Source of the DNA: Erythrobacter sanguineus
GTDB lineage: Bacteria > Pseudomonadota > Alphaproteobacteria > Sphingomonadales > Sphingomonadaceae
Direction: 5' to 3'
Assembly: GCF_900143235.1 (NCBI RefSeq)
Contig: NZ_FRDF01000002.1
Coordinates: forward strand, 1-64,000
Length of the DNA stretch: 64,000 bases
Within the stretch, counting starts at the first letter, position 1; every line of letters begins with the position of its first letter. This document shows positions 42,859-52,057 of this stretch, piece after piece. Under the pieces are notes generated by a model. The model searched no databases, had not been told where the DNA came from, and worked only from the letters and a program-made list of their open reading frames with translations. The translations under genes were made by a program, and so were the position numbers.

Positions 42859-43782
42859 TTAGCGGTCGCGATCGACGATGAATCGGGCGAGCGCGCGCAG
42901 GATATCGGCTTCGGGGCCATAGGAGGCGAGCCGCAGGACCGCCTGATCCACCAGCGCGCGCGCCTGTTCGCGGGCCTTGTCCACGCCCATCAGGGTGACG
43001 AAGGTCTGCTTGCCCTGCCCTTCATCCTTGCGCAGCGCCTTGCCGGCCTTGTCCGCATCGCCCGTCACATCGAGCAGGTCGTCGGCGATCTGGAAGGCCA
43101 GCCCGATATCGCGGGCATAGGCACGCAGATGCGCCCGGCCCTGCGGCGCCACCTTGCCGAGAATCGCGCCCATTTCGACACTGGCGGCCAGCAGCGCGCC
43201 GGTTTTGAGCTGTTGCAGCCGGGTGATGGTGTGAAGGTCATAGGTCACGCCTTCCTCGTCCGCGACCATGTCCATCATTTGTCCGCCGGCCATGCCGTGC
43301 ATTCCGGAAGCCTGCCCCAGTGTCGCGATCAGCTCGCTGCGGACGAAGGGATCGGCGCTGGTTTCGCTGTGGCTGAGAATCTCGAAGGCAAGCGCGTGAA
43401 GCGCATCGCCTGCCAGCACCGCGGTCGCCTCGTCATAGACCTTGTGCAGCGTCGGCTTGCCGTGGCGCAGATCATCATTGTCCATGCAGGGCAGATCATC
43501 GTGGATCAGCGAATAGACATGGATCGCCTCGATCGCCGCGCCTGCGCGCAAGGCGGCATCGCGCGACACGCCGAACAGGCTGGCGGTGCTGACGACGAGC
43601 AACGGGCGCACCCGCTTGCCCCCGCCGATCGCGGCATAACGCATCGCCTCGATCAGGCGGGCGCTGGTATCCTCCGGCACCGGCAGCAGCGCATCGAACA
43701 GCGAATCGATATCGGCCTGAACGCGTTTCAGCCCGTGTCCGAGAATATCGGTCTCCACCCCCGCAAGCATCGGCTCAGCCAT
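42859..43782 (-). CDS. ispA: Polyprenyl (farnesyl) diphosphate synthase
   Basis: IspA-type enzymes condense IPP with allylic diphosphates to make FPP/GPP for quinones, carotenoids and hopanoids. The 307-aa product has GGGKRVRPLLV, the first Asp-rich motif DDLPCMDNDD, GMAGGQMMDM, and the second motif FQIADDLLDVTGD. Length and linkage to xseB (8-bp overlap) match the bacterial ispA locus, which often also carries dxs; dxs is not in this window. Confidence 0.95.
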   Translation of the reverse strand: MAEPMLAGVETDILGHGLKRVQADIDSLFDALLPVPEDTSARLIEAMRYAAIGGGKRVRPLLVVSTASLFGVSRDAALRAGAAIEAIHVYSLIHDDLPCMDNDDLRHGKPTLHKVYDEATAVLAGDALHALAFEILSHSETSADPFVRSELIATLGQASGMHGMAGGQMMDMVADEEGVTYDLHTITRLQQLKTGALLAASVEMGAILGKVAPQGRAHLRAYARDIGLAFQIADDLLDVTGDADKAGKALRKDEGQGKQTFVTLMGVDKAREQARALVDQAVLRLASYGPEADILRALARFIVDRDR

Positions 43783-44044
43783 CCGAATCGAGCGGGCGCG
43801 TGCCGCCTACCCGTCCATCGGCGCCGGTAACGATCTTCTCGATCCGCGCCTGCGCCGCATCCAGCCGCTGCTGGCACGCGGCCCGCAACGCCTCGCCACG
43901 TTCGTACAGGCTGATCGAATGATCAAGCGGCACGTCGCCGCGTTCCAACTGCTGCACGATCGTCTCGAGCGCGGCGAGCGCCTGCTCGAAGCTCATCTGC
44001 GAAATGTCCTGCGCCGACCCGGCGGCGTTATTGCCCTCATCCAT
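43775..44044 (-). CDS. xseB: Exodeoxyribonuclease VII small subunit
   Basis: From MDEGNNAAGSAQDIS (ATG at 44042-44044) the product is 89 aa. The conserved block SFEQALAALETIVQQLERGD followed by LDHSISLYERGEALRAACQQ is diagnostic of XseB, which binds XseA to form an exonuclease processing single-stranded ends. It overlaps ispA by 8 bp. Starts slightly upstream are possible. Confidence 0.95.
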   Translation of the reverse strand: MDEGNNAAGSAQDISQMSFEQALAALETIVQQLERGDVPLDHSISLYERGEALRAACQQRLDAAQARIEKIVTGADGRVGGTRPLDSDG

Positions 44045-44125
44045 GGGTGCGAGCATTGACGCGGCCACCCTGTCCGGTCAAGGCTGGCGCGCATCAGGGC
44101 GGGACAAACCGGGACAGAAACGAAC

Positions 44126-44539
44126 ATGACCAAATGGATCATCGCCTATGGCACCGCCGCGCTCGCCTTTGGCGTGCTGGATGCGATCTGGCTGCGCTGG
44201 GCGGCGGGCAATCTCTATCGCCCGGTGATCGGCGATATCATGGCCAAGGATTTCAACATGGCCGCCGCCGGCGTGTTCTATCTGATCTATCTTGCGGGGA
44301 TGACATGGTTCGCCATCAAACCCGGCATCGAAACCGGCACGGTGCAGGCCGCGCTGCTCAACGGCATCCTGCTGGGCGCGCTGTGTTATGCTACCTTCGA
44401 CCTGACATCGCAGGCCGTGTTCAAGGTGTGGGCGACCCATATCAGCGTGCTCGACATCCTATGGGGCGCGTTTGCGACCGGCACGGCGAGCGCGGTGGCG
44501 ACCTGGGTGGCCTTGCGTTTCGCCCCGGCTGCGGCCTGA
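44126..44539 (+). CDS. DUF2177 family membrane protein
   Basis: The 137-aa product has four membrane segments and the DUF2177 pattern AFGVLDAIWLRWAAGNLYRP, then VFYLIYLAGMTWFAI and LGALCYATFDLTSQAVFK. The family is widespread and of unknown function. It is divergent from xseB and followed 9 bp later by another membrane-protein gene, so the two probably form an operon. Confidence 0.9.
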   Translation: MTKWIIAYGTAALAFGVLDAIWLRWAAGNLYRPVIGDIMAKDFNMAAAGVFYLIYLAGMTWFAIKPGIETGTVQAALLNGILLGALCYATFDLTSQAVFKVWATHISVLDILWGAFATGTASAVATWVALRFAPAAA

Positions 44540-44548
44540 CCGTCCGCA

Positions 44549-45223
44549 ATGTTCATCGGCCACTTTGCCCCGGCTTTCATCGCGGCAGCCATCAGCCCGC
44601 AAAGCCCGCGCCTCGGCACGCTGTTCGTGGCTGCGCAACTGGTCGACTGGGGATTTTTCGCGCTCGCGCTGATCGGGGTTGAGAAACTGCGGGTCGATCC
44701 GGCGGCAAGCGTGATGGTCCCGCTCGATCTTTATCACATGCCCTATACCCACAGCCTGATCGGGACGGGAGTATGGGCGATCGCCTGCCTTGCCGTGGTG
44801 GCGCTGGGACGGCGCAGCCTGTTTGCCGGGATGCTGGCCGGTCTGGTGGTGCTTTCGCACTGGCCGCTTGACTGGGTGGTGCATGTGCCTGACCTGACGA
44901 TCGACGGCGATCCGCCCAGACTGGGGCTCGGCCTGTGGAATTACCCGGCGATCGCCATGCCGCTGGAACTGGCGCTGACGGGGGCGGCCTTTGCCTATTA
45001 TGTCAGCAAGACGCGCGGCCCCGTCGGCCCGCCGCTGGTGCTGCTGGCGGTGATGCTGCTGCTTCAGGCGATCAACTGGTTCGGCCCCCATCCTGAACAA
45101 GCGGGCGCGTTCCTGTATCTTCAGGCGCTGTTCGCTTTCGCGATCCTGACGGCGATGGCGGTCTGGGTCGGGGAGAATCGCTGGTTCCACAAACGCGGCG
45201 GCTTGGCCTTCGGCGAGCAGTGA
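44549..45223 (+). CDS. Polytopic membrane protein, possibly YdjM-like metal-dependent hydrolase
   Basis: The 224-aa product begins MFIGHFAPAFIAAA and has about six membrane segments with His residues placed as in the LexA-regulated/YdjM membrane hydrolases (GHFAPA, YTHSLIGTG, LSHWPLDWVVH). Those residues could bind metal, but I cannot confirm activity. It ends 30 bp before purL on the same strand. Confidence 0.65.
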   Translation: MFIGHFAPAFIAAAISPQSPRLGTLFVAAQLVDWGFFALALIGVEKLRVDPAASVMVPLDLYHMPYTHSLIGTGVWAIACLAVVALGRRSLFAGMLAGLVVLSHWPLDWVVHVPDLTIDGDPPRLGLGLWNYPAIAMPLELALTGAAFAYYVSKTRGPVGPPLVLLAVMLLLQAINWFGPHPEQAGAFLYLQALFAFAILTAMAVWVGENRWFHKRGGLAFGEQ

Positions 45224-45253
45224 TTTAGGGGGCGAGCCAAGGAGCCGACCCGC

Positions 45254-47518
45254 ATGACTGAATCTTCCGCCATCACCGCCGAAATCGTCGAACAGCACGG
45301 CCTTTCCGCCGAGGAATACGAGCGCGTCCTGCACGCGCTGGGCCGCGAGCCGAACCTTGTGGAACTCGGCATCTTTTCGGTCATGTGGTCAGAGCATTGC
45401 AGCTACAAATCGTCGCGCCTGCATCTGAAAAAGCTGCCCACAGAAGCCCCGTGGGTAATCTGCGGCCCGGGCGAGAATGCGGGCGTGATCGACATTGGCG
45501 ATGGACCAGATGGGACGAAACTGGCGGCCATTTTCAAGATGGAGAGCCACAACCACCCGAGTTACATCGAACCCTATCAGGGCGCGGCGACCGGCGTGGG
45601 CGGGATCTTGCGCGACGTCTTCACCATGGGCGCGCGCCCCATCGCCAACGCCAATGCGCTGCGGTTCGGACGGCCCGAGCACCCCAGGATGAAGCATCTG
45701 GTGCAGGGCGTGGTCGCAGGCATCGGCGGCTACGGCAATTGCGTCGGCGTGCCGACCGTGGCGGGCGAAACCAATTTTCACCCGGCCTATGATGGCAATA
45801 TCCTCGTCAACGCGATGACCGTGGGCGTCGCGGATCAGGACAAGATCTTCTATTCCGCCGCCACCGGCATCGGCAACCCGATCGTCTATGTCGGCAGCAA
45901 GACCGGGCGCGACGGGATCCACGGCGCGACCATGGCCAGCGCCGACTTTGGCGAGGATGCCGAGGCCAAGCGCCCCACCGTGCAGGTCGGCGATCCCTTT
46001 ACCGAAAAGCTGCTGATCGAGGCCTGTCTCGAACTGATGGCGACCGACGCCATCGTTGCCATTCAGGATATGGGCGCGGCGGGGCTGACCTCCTCCAGCG
46101 TCGAAATGGCATCAAAGGGCGGCGCGGGTATCCGGCTCGACATGAACAAGGTGCCCTGCCGCGAGGACGGCATGACGCCCTATGAAATGATGCTGTCCGA
46201 AAGCCAGGAGCGGATGCTCATGGTGCTCAAGCCGGGCAAGGAGGCGATGGCCGAGGCGATCTTCACCAAGTGGGAGCTGGATTTCGCGGTGATCGGCGAA
46301 GTCACCGATACCGGGCACATGGTTCTGGAATTCAATGGCGAGGTGGTGTGCGACATTCCGCTGGCCCCGCTCGCCGATGATGCGCCGCTCTATGACCGGC
46401 CTTACCTGTCGAAAGAGGACTACAAGGTCTGGGCCAAGGTCACGCCGCTCGCCGAAGTTCCGGTGAGCGACGATATCGCGGCCGATCTGCTGGCCATGAT
46501 AGCCTCACCCGATCTCGCCTCGCGCCGGTGGATTGCGGAACAGTACGATTCGCAGGTCGGCGCGGACACGCTCCAGACCGGGGGTGATGCGGGCGTGGTG
46601 CGGGTGCACGGGACGGGCAAGGCGCTCGCCATCACCACCGATTGCACCCCGCGCTATGTCTTTGCCGATCCCTATGAAGGCGGCAAGCAAGCCATCGCAG
46701 AGGCTTACCGCAACCTCTGCGCCGTGGGCGCGCGACCGCTCGCGGTGACCAATTGCCTCAACTTCGCCAACCCCCAACGCCCCGAGATCATGGCGCAGAT
46801 CGTCCACGCGCTCGAAGGCATGGGCGATGCCTGCCGCGCGCTCGATTTCCCGATCGTGTCGGGGAACGTGTCGCTTTATAACGAGAGCAAGGCGACCGGC
46901 GGCGGTTCTGCGATCCTGCCCACCCCGGCGATTGGCGGGGTGGGCATCATCAATGACCTCACCAAGATGATGACAATGCATTTCAAGCAGGCAGGGGACG
47001 CAATCTACCTCGTCGGGCCGGAGTTCTGGGCTAAGCCCGATCCGACCCGCTCGCACCTCGGCCAGTCGCTGTGGCTGCGCGTGGTCAAGGGCATGGAAGC
47101 CGGCCGCACCCCGCCGACCGACCTCACCGTGGAACGCAGCGCAGGCGAAATCATCCACGAACTGATCGCCGATGGGCTGGTCAATGCGGTGCATGACCTT
47201 TCCGATGGCGGCCTTGCCGTGGCGCTGGCGGAAATGGCGCTGGCGGGGGGCATCGGCGCGGAAGCCGATCTGACGGGCAATCCCGATTACACCCCGGCAC
47301 AATGGTGGTTTGGTGAGGATCAGGGCCGCTATCTGGTGACGGTGCCCGATGTGGAAGCCCTTAACGCCGCGCTCGCCAAGGGCACCCGTGACGAGGATAC
47401 GGCGCAGATCGGATTCCAGCGCGTCGGCACGGTCGGCGGGGATAGCGTGCTGGGCGTGCCGCTTGGCGAATTGCGCGCGGCGAACCAGCGGTTCTTCGAT
47501 GAATGGATGGAGGGGTAA
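45254..47518 (+). CDS. purL: Phosphoribosylformylglycinamidine synthase, large (small-type PurL)
   Basis: PurL carries out the ATP-dependent amidation of FGAR to FGAM in purine synthesis. The 754-aa product is the short PurL form that works with separate PurQ and PurS. It shows [52 protein letters not shown] and [14 protein letters not shown]. PurQ and PurS are not in this window. It converges on a coq4-like gene with a 6-bp gap. Confidence 0.97.
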   Translation: MTESSAITAEIVEQHGLSAEEYERVLHALGREPNLVELGIFSVMWSEHCSYKSSRLHLKKLPTEAPWVICGPGENAGVIDIGDGPDGTKLAAIFKMESHNHPSYIEPYQGAATGVGGILRDVFTMGARPIANANALRFGRPEHPRMKHLVQGVVAGIGGYGNCVGVPTVAGETNFHPAYDGNILVNAMTVGVADQDKIFYSAATGIGNPIVYVGSKTGRDGIHGATMASADFGEDAEAKRPTVQVGDPFTEKLLIEACLELMATDAIVAIQDMGAAGLTSSSVEMASKGGAGIRLDMNKVPCREDGMTPYEMMLSESQERMLMVLKPGKEAMAEAIFTKWELDFAVIGEVTDTGHMVLEFNGEVVCDIPLAPLADDAPLYDRPYLSKEDYKVWAKVTPLAEVPVSDDIAADLLAMIASPDLASRRWIAEQYDSQVGADTLQTGGDAGVVRVHGTGKALAITTDCTPRYVFADPYEGGKQAIAEAYRNLCAVGARPLAVTNCLNFANPQRPEIMAQIVHALEGMGDACRALDFPIVSGNVSLYNESKATGGGSAILPTPAIGGVGIINDLTKMMTMHFKQAGDAIYLVGPEFWAKPDPTRSHLGQSLWLRVVKGMEAGRTPPTDLTVERSAGEIIHELIADGLVNAVHDLSDGGLAVALAEMALAGGIGAEADLTGNPDYTPAQWWFGEDQGRYLVTVPDVEALNAALAKGTRDEDTAQIGFQRVGTVGGDSVLGVPLGELRAANQRFFDEWMEG

Positions 47519-47524
47519 CGCGGC

Positions 47525-48322
47525 TCAGGCCGCCTGCGCCCCTGCCCCGCCGAGTGTCAGCCGTTCGCGCGCGATGCCTTCGCTTTCGAGGATCGCAAGA
47601 CACTGGCGGTACATTTCGGGCTGACCGATATTCAGCCGCACCCGCGCCGCGCCGATATCCTCGCGCATCAGCGCTTCGATATCCTGATGCGAAATCTTGG
47701 CCGCGGCCTTGCCCAGCCTGCGCCCTTCCCTGATCACGGCGAACATTGGCGCCTTGGTGCCGCTCACCTTCCCGATCTGGCGCGCGCCGGCATAGGCGAT
47801 GAACAGCAGTCCGAAATTGTGGTTCTGCTGGTAGCTGAAGGCCAGCAGGCTCGCCTCGCCCAGCGCATCGCGGCCATAGCCGGTCAGCACATGGAACAGA
47901 TCATGCGTGTCGCGCAGCCGCTCGAAATACCATTCGGTGAGATCCTTGTGGCGCTGTTCGGGCGGTGCCCACTTGTGGCTTTCCGCCACCAGCCCGGCCG
48001 CCGACAGGCCTTCGCGCTTCATGAAGGCGATGTAGTGCGCCGCAACGCTGTTCGGCCCGCAATCGGCCCAGCGGGCGTGATCATCCAGCATCGCCGGGAT
48101 ATCAACCTCGCCGCGCAGGTAGCGCTGGCCTTCGGGCGACTGGATAAAATCCCACGCCTGCCGGTGACTGCGCTTGCCCTTGGTCGCCTCGATAATGTGG
48201 AACACCTGTTCGGTGTCCTCCTTGTCCTCGACCAGCTTGCCGAAATGGTGCAGCACCTTGAACGGGCGAAACCCCGCCATCTTGCGATCGGGGGCAACCA
48301 GCGGAAGATCGATCAGCGCCAT
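47525..48322 (-). CDS. Coq4-family protein (paralogue A)
   Basis: From the ATG at 48320-48322 (AAAGGACG upstream) the product is 265 aa. The diagnostic Coq4 motif HDLFHVLTGYGRDALGE (HDxxH-x11-E) is intact, preceded by TEWYFERLRDT. Coq4 is required for ubiquinone synthesis in eukaryotes and has recently been tied to C1 decarboxylation/hydroxylation of the ring. In bacteria its role is less settled. A palindrome lies 49 bp upstream, shared with the divergent nitroreductase gene. A second Coq4 paralogue lies 0.8 kb away. Confidence 0.9.
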   Translation of the reverse strand: MALIDLPLVAPDRKMAGFRPFKVLHHFGKLVEDKEDTEQVFHIIEATKGKRSHRQAWDFIQSPEGQRYLRGEVDIPAMLDDHARWADCGPNSVAAHYIAFMKREGLSAAGLVAESHKWAPPEQRHKDLTEWYFERLRDTHDLFHVLTGYGRDALGEASLLAFSYQQNHNFGLLFIAYAGARQIGKVSGTKAPMFAVIREGRRLGKAAAKISHQDIEALMREDIGAARVRLNIGQPEMYRQCLAILESEGIARERLTLGGAGAQAA

Positions 48323-48370
48323 GGTGTAACGTCCTTTGTGCGAGTCGCGAACTAGGTTCAGCATATGCCA

Positions 48371-48388
48371 CTTACATTAATGTCAGTA
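48371..48388. promoter_or_regulatory. Candidate operator between coq4 A and the nitroreductase gene
   Basis: CTTACATTAATGTCAGTA plus a following A, containing the perfect palindrome ACATTAATGT. It matches the element before coq4 B (50018-50037) at 14 of 18 positions when both are read from the TTACA half. TetR-family regulators often use such TTACA-N4-TGTAA sites; no TetR gene is in the window. Confidence 0.5.
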
Positions 48389-48429
48389 AAGTCTTTGTCA
48401 CGCCGTTGATCGAGGTCCAAAGTCCGCCA

Positions 48430-49116
48430 ATGCCAGACCATAAGACGCTTCCCTACACCCTGCCCCGCCTTGCCGATGACACGGCCATCGCTCGCGCCCG
48501 GTCGATGGCCGAAAGATTGCGGCAGCGCAGAACGTGCCGCTGCTTTTCTGACGAAGCGGTCCCGCGCGAAGTGATCGAGGCGGCTATTCTGGCGGCGGGC
48601 AGCGCGCCATCGGGGGCCAATCACCAGCCCTGGCATTTTGCGGTGATCGCCTCGCCCGAAAGCAAACGCGCTATCCGCGAAGCGGCCGAGGCGGAGGAAC
48701 GGAGGTTCTACGGCGCGGATGGTGATGATCCCAAGGCCAGTGCGGAATGGCTCGCGGCGCTGAATGATCTCGGGACAGATGCGGACAAGCCCTTCCTCGA
48801 AACCGCGCCCTACCTGATCGTGGTGTTCGCCCAGCGCAAGGGCGGGATCGCCGAGGACGGGCAGACGCAGAATTACTACGTCAATGAAAGCGTCGGGATT
48901 GCCTGCGGAATGCTGCTGGCGACCCTGCACGAAGCGGGGCTGGCAACGCTGACCCACACGCCATCGCCGATGGGGTTCCTGCGCGACATTTGCGGGCGGC
49001 CCGAATGGGAAAAGCCGCTGATGATCGTGGTCACCGGCCACCCGGCAGCCGATGCGACCGTGCCGGCCAAGGCGCTGATCAAGAAGCCGCTCGAACAGAT
49101 TGCGAGCTGGCGATAG
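48430..49116 (+). CDS. Nitroreductase-family flavoprotein (iodotyrosine-deiodinase-like)
   Basis: The product from the ATG at 48430 is 228 aa. Flavin-binding RLRQRRTCRCFSDEAVP and SAPSGANHQPWHFAVI are followed by NYYVNESVGIACGMLLATLH and LATLTHTPSPMGFLRDICGR. These segments match the iodotyrosine-deiodinase-like subgroup of nitroreductases, which reductively remove halogens or act on other aromatic substrates. It stands between the two coq4-like genes on the opposite strand. A link to quinone or aromatic-ring chemistry is inference from that position. Confidence 0.85.
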   Translation: MPDHKTLPYTLPRLADDTAIARARSMAERLRQRRTCRCFSDEAVPREVIEAAILAAGSAPSGANHQPWHFAVIASPESKRAIREAAEAEERRFYGADGDDPKASAEWLAALNDLGTDADKPFLETAPYLIVVFAQRKGGIAEDGQTQNYYVNESVGIACGMLLATLHEAGLATLTHTPSPMGFLRDICGRPEWEKPLMIVVTGHPAADATVPAKALIKKPLEQIASWR

Positions 49117-49125
49117 CCGCGCAGA

Positions 49126-49962
49126 TTATGCCGCTGCCATTTCCTGCGGCGCATTCTCGCTGGCGAGCAGGTTGTAAGGGTCGATCCCCTCGGCTTTCCA
49201 GATGCGGTGACATTCGCGGTATTTGGTTGGCGCGGGGATGTTCATCTGCGCGCGCACCGCGTCGAGCGGCTGGGCAAGCAGTTCGCGGATCGGTTGTTCG
49301 ATCAGCCGCGGCGCGCCCTTGCCGGTGCGATGCGCCTGCCGCACGGCGCCCAGCACCGGCGCCTTGCTGCCCTTGATCATCTTCTTGATATTGGCCGCCC
49401 CGGCATAACCGATCAGCAGGTGGCCATGACTGGGTGACTGGCCGTGGGTGAACAGCAACACGCATTGTTCACCCAGCGCATCGCGGCCATAACCGGTCAG
49501 CACATGAAACAGATCATGCGTATCGCGCGAACGCTCCATGAACCATTGCACCAGATCGGGATATTTGGGTCGCCCCAGGCTCTCCGCTTCGGCCACAAGG
49601 CCCGCCGCGCTCAAACCTTCGGCCTCCATGAAATCGCAATAGGCGTGGGCAAGGCTGCCCTTGGGGGTCCGGCGCAAGGCGGCGTGATCATCCAGAATTT
49701 CGGGCAGGCGCGGTTCGCTGCGGCGCAGTTCTTCGCCGTGCGGGGACAGCGCCAGTTCCTCAACCCGCGGCAGGAACGTGCGCGAGGGGAGCGATTCGAA
49801 GATCTTGAAGACCAGACTGGTGTCTTCCTTGTCCGCGATCAGCAGGCGGAAATTCTTCCACGCACGCAAGGGGCGATAACGCGGCGGGACGCGGTCGGGA
49901 TGACGCAGGATGGTGCCATCGGCGGCGAACATCCGGCTGGAATCATGGGCGGCGGTGGTCAT
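49126..49962 (-). CDS. Coq4-family protein (paralogue B)
   Basis: The 278-aa product carries the same intact HDLFHVLTGYGRDALGE motif, with MERSRDT before it and GYAGAANIKKMIKGSKAPVL after it. Outside this region it differs substantially from paralogue A, so the two are not a recent duplication. Upstream lies TTACATCAGTGTAA within an element very like that before coq4 A. It converges on the nitroreductase gene with a 9-bp gap. Confidence 0.88.
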   Translation of the reverse strand: MTTAAHDSSRMFAADGTILRHPDRVPPRYRPLRAWKNFRLLIADKEDTSLVFKIFESLPSRTFLPRVEELALSPHGEELRRSEPRLPEILDDHAALRRTPKGSLAHAYCDFMEAEGLSAAGLVAEAESLGRPKYPDLVQWFMERSRDTHDLFHVLTGYGRDALGEQCVLLFTHGQSPSHGHLLIGYAGAANIKKMIKGSKAPVLGAVRQAHRTGKGAPRLIEQPIRELLAQPLDAVRAQMNIPAPTKYRECHRIWKAEGIDPYNLLASENAPQEMAAA

Positions 49963-50017
49963 CGGCGTCGATCCTCAAGTGGCAAAGGCGAAGTACGGGG
50001 GGAAATGCCATACAATG

Positions 50018-50037
50018 CTTACATCAGTGTAAATAAG
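50018..50037. promoter_or_regulatory. Candidate operator upstream of coq4 B
   Basis: CTTACATCAGTGTAAATAAG, containing the perfect inverted repeat TTACA-N4-TGTAA. It sits 55 bp upstream of the coq4 B start and matches the coq4 A/nitroreductase site. It also lies upstream of nothing else transcribed away from it, since serB ends at 50103 on the same strand. Confidence 0.5.
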
Positions 50038-50102
50038 CGATTCGCAGCCCGAATCAAACCCCTTTCTGCGATGAACCATTGCCCGGCTGAGTCAGGAAAC
50101 GA

Positions 50103-50975
50103 TCAGGCGCCCCGCCAGTCCTTGCGCGGAATGCCCAGCAGGCTGAGCACCGCGGTCAGATCACCGCGATCGACCCGGCCATTGGCGGCCGCCCGCGCCT
50201 TGGGCTTGGCGCGATAGGCAAAGCCATAGGTCGCCGCCTCGATCATCGGGATGTCATTTGCCCCGTCTCCTGTGGCGAGGCTGACCTGCCGCTCGCCCGC
50301 TTCCTCGCGCAGTACGGCCGCCTTCACCGCACTATCGGTGATCGCACCGACAAGACCGCCGGTCAGCTTTCCCCCGCTGACTTCCAGCCGGTTGCCCACC
50401 ACCCGATCAAACCCGAGCATCGCGCCGACCGAATCGGCAAAGTGATGGAAGCCCCCCGTTACCAGCACGCTGCGCGCACCCATCGCCGCCAGCGTCGCCA
50501 CCAGCGTGCGCGCGCCCGGCATGGGGGTAATGCGGTCTGCCAGACAATCGCTGATCGCCGATTCCCCAAGCCCTTTGAGCAGCGCGACGCGTTCCCGCAG
50601 CGCGGCGACGAAATCGAGTTCGCCCTGCATCGCGCGTTCGGTGATGGCGGCGATCTGCGGTTTCAGTCCGGCGTAATCGGCCAGCTCGTCGATGCATTCC
50701 TGCCCGATCATGGTCGAATCCATGTCCGATACGAACACCTGCGGCACGGCGATGGTGTCGCGGCTTACCAGCATGTCGGCAGGCGCGAAGTGGCGATCAA
50801 TCGCGGCCAGCACCGTGGCAGGCTCACCTTGTGCAAAGCGCAGTTCAAGCACTTCCTCGCCCGCCAGCATCGCCGCCGAGGCCAGCGCCGCCCCTTCGCC
50901 CTTCAGCGCATCGACCAGCGCATCAAGGCGTGTTTCCCTTGTCGCTGTGTCTGCTATCAGCCGGGCAATGAGCAT
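50103..50975 (-). CDS. serB: Phosphoserine phosphatase
   Basis: SerB dephosphorylates phosphoserine in the last step of serine synthesis. The start MLIARLIADTATRETR (ATG at 50973-50975) gives 290 aa: an N-terminal ACT-like region, then the HAD domain with VSDMDSTMIGQECIDELAD (DxDST nucleophile), VLVTGGFHHFADSV and LATGDGANDIPMIEAA. Its ATG overlaps the divergent miaA ATG region (50968-50975), so both start codons share an 8-bp window. Confidence 0.95.
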   Translation of the reverse strand: MLIARLIADTATRETRLDALVDALKGEGAALASAAMLAGEEVLELRFAQGEPATVLAAIDRHFAPADMLVSRDTIAVPQVFVSDMDSTMIGQECIDELADYAGLKPQIAAITERAMQGELDFVAALRERVALLKGLGESAISDCLADRITPMPGARTLVATLAAMGARSVLVTGGFHHFADSVGAMLGFDRVVGNRLEVSGGKLTGGLVGAITDSAVKAAVLREEAGERQVSLATGDGANDIPMIEAATYGFAYRAKPKARAAANGRVDRGDLTAVLSLLGIPRKDWRGA

Positions 50976-51924
50976 CGTTTCTTCTCCAACCTTACCGGTC
51001 GCGCTCATTGCAGGGCCGACCGCCAGCGGCAAGAGCGCGGTTGCGCTTGATCTGGCGCACCGGCTGGCCGATGCCGGTCGCACGGGCGTGATCGTCAATG
51101 CCGACAGCGCGCAGGTCTATGCCGATCTGCGCGTGCTTTCCGCCCGCCCTGCGGATGATGAGATGGAGGGCATCGAACACCGCTTGTTCGGCGCATGGGA
51201 CGGATCGCAGCCCTGTTCGGCCGCCGCATGGGCAAGCAGCGCGAAGGCGGAAATCGCCGATATCCATGCGGGCGGCGGCGTGCCGATCCTTGTCGGCGGC
51301 ACCGGGCTGTATCTCAAGGTGCTGCTTGAAGGGATTGCGCCGATTCCCGAAATCGATCCCGAGGTGCGGGCCATGGTGCGCGCCCTGCCCGAAGATGGCG
51401 CCTACAAGCTGCTGCAAATGGAAGACCCGCTGCGCGCAGCAGAGCTTGATCCGGGCGATCGGCAGCGGATCGCCCGCGCGCTTGAGGTCAAACGTTCGAC
51501 CGGGGTGACGCTGGGCGACTGGCAATTGGCCAAGGCGGGCGGGATTGCCGAGGAGGTGGCGCTTCACCCGCTGCTGCTGCTGCCCGACCGCGCATGGCTG
51601 TATGAACGCTGCGACCGGCGCTTCGCGGCGATGATGGAGGCGGGCGCGGTGACCGAGGTCGAGGCGCTGATTGCGCGCGGGCTTGACCCCGATCTGCCGG
51701 TAATGCGCGCCATCGGCGTGCCGGAGATCGCGGCCTTGCTTGACGGGGATCTCACCCGCGAGGCCGTGATTGCGGCCGGAAGCCAGGCAACCCGCAACTA
51801 TGCCAAGCGCCAATACACATGGTTCCGGCGCCAGACACCGGCGGATTGGGCGCGGATCGCGCCCGGCACCCAGTCTGAAAATATCGACATTGGCAGTCAT
51901 TTTGCATCATTATTACGTAATTAA
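50968..51924 (+). CDS. miaA: tRNA dimethylallyltransferase MiaA
   Basis: MiaA adds a dimethylallyl group to A37 of tRNAs that read UNN codons. The start MSIVSSPTLPVALIAGPT (ATG at 50968-50970) gives 318 aa. The P-loop GPTASGKSAVA, NADSAQVYADLRVLSARP, LVGGTGLYLKVLLEGI and RNYAKRQYTWFRRQ are diagnostic. It is divergent from serB with overlapping start codons, so each upstream region lies within the other gene. Confidence 0.95.
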   Translation: MSIVSSPTLPVALIAGPTASGKSAVALDLAHRLADAGRTGVIVNADSAQVYADLRVLSARPADDEMEGIEHRLFGAWDGSQPCSAAAWASSAKAEIADIHAGGGVPILVGGTGLYLKVLLEGIAPIPEIDPEVRAMVRALPEDGAYKLLQMEDPLRAAELDPGDRQRIARALEVKRSTGVTLGDWQLAKAGGIAEEVALHPLLLLPDRAWLYERCDRRFAAMMEAGAVTEVEALIARGLDPDLPVMRAIGVPEIAALLDGDLTREAVIAAGSQATRNYAKRQYTWFRRQTPADWARIAPGTQSENIDIGSHFASLLRN

Positions 51925-51966
51925 AGGTTGACCTGTCACATTATAACCTATAGCAGCGTGGCGACT

Positions 51967-52005
51967 CGGTCCGAAGCGGATAATCCCTGCCTCGGGCCGG
52001 TTTTT
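51967..52005 (+). terminator. Intrinsic terminator or attenuator between miaA and ilvB
   Basis: An 8-bp stem CGGTCCGA/TCGGGCCG (one G-U pair) with a 17-base loop, followed by GTTTTTGTTG. It lies 42 bp after miaA and 50 bp before ilvB. A possible promoter (TTGACC at 51928) lies upstream of it, so it may terminate a short leader and control ilvB, or simply end miaA. Confidence 0.55.
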
Positions 52006-52057
52006 GTTGTTTAGCGCGGCGCGCGTGAGGCGTGCCGCCCAGCCCTGATCACATGGA

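Noticed and set aside
51958-52014. A possible 18-codon leader frame before ilvB ending in Val codons
   Set aside because: The valine codons lie after the hairpin, there are no Leu/Ile/Val runs before it, and no ribosome-binding site is seen; the leuA leader is far more convincing.
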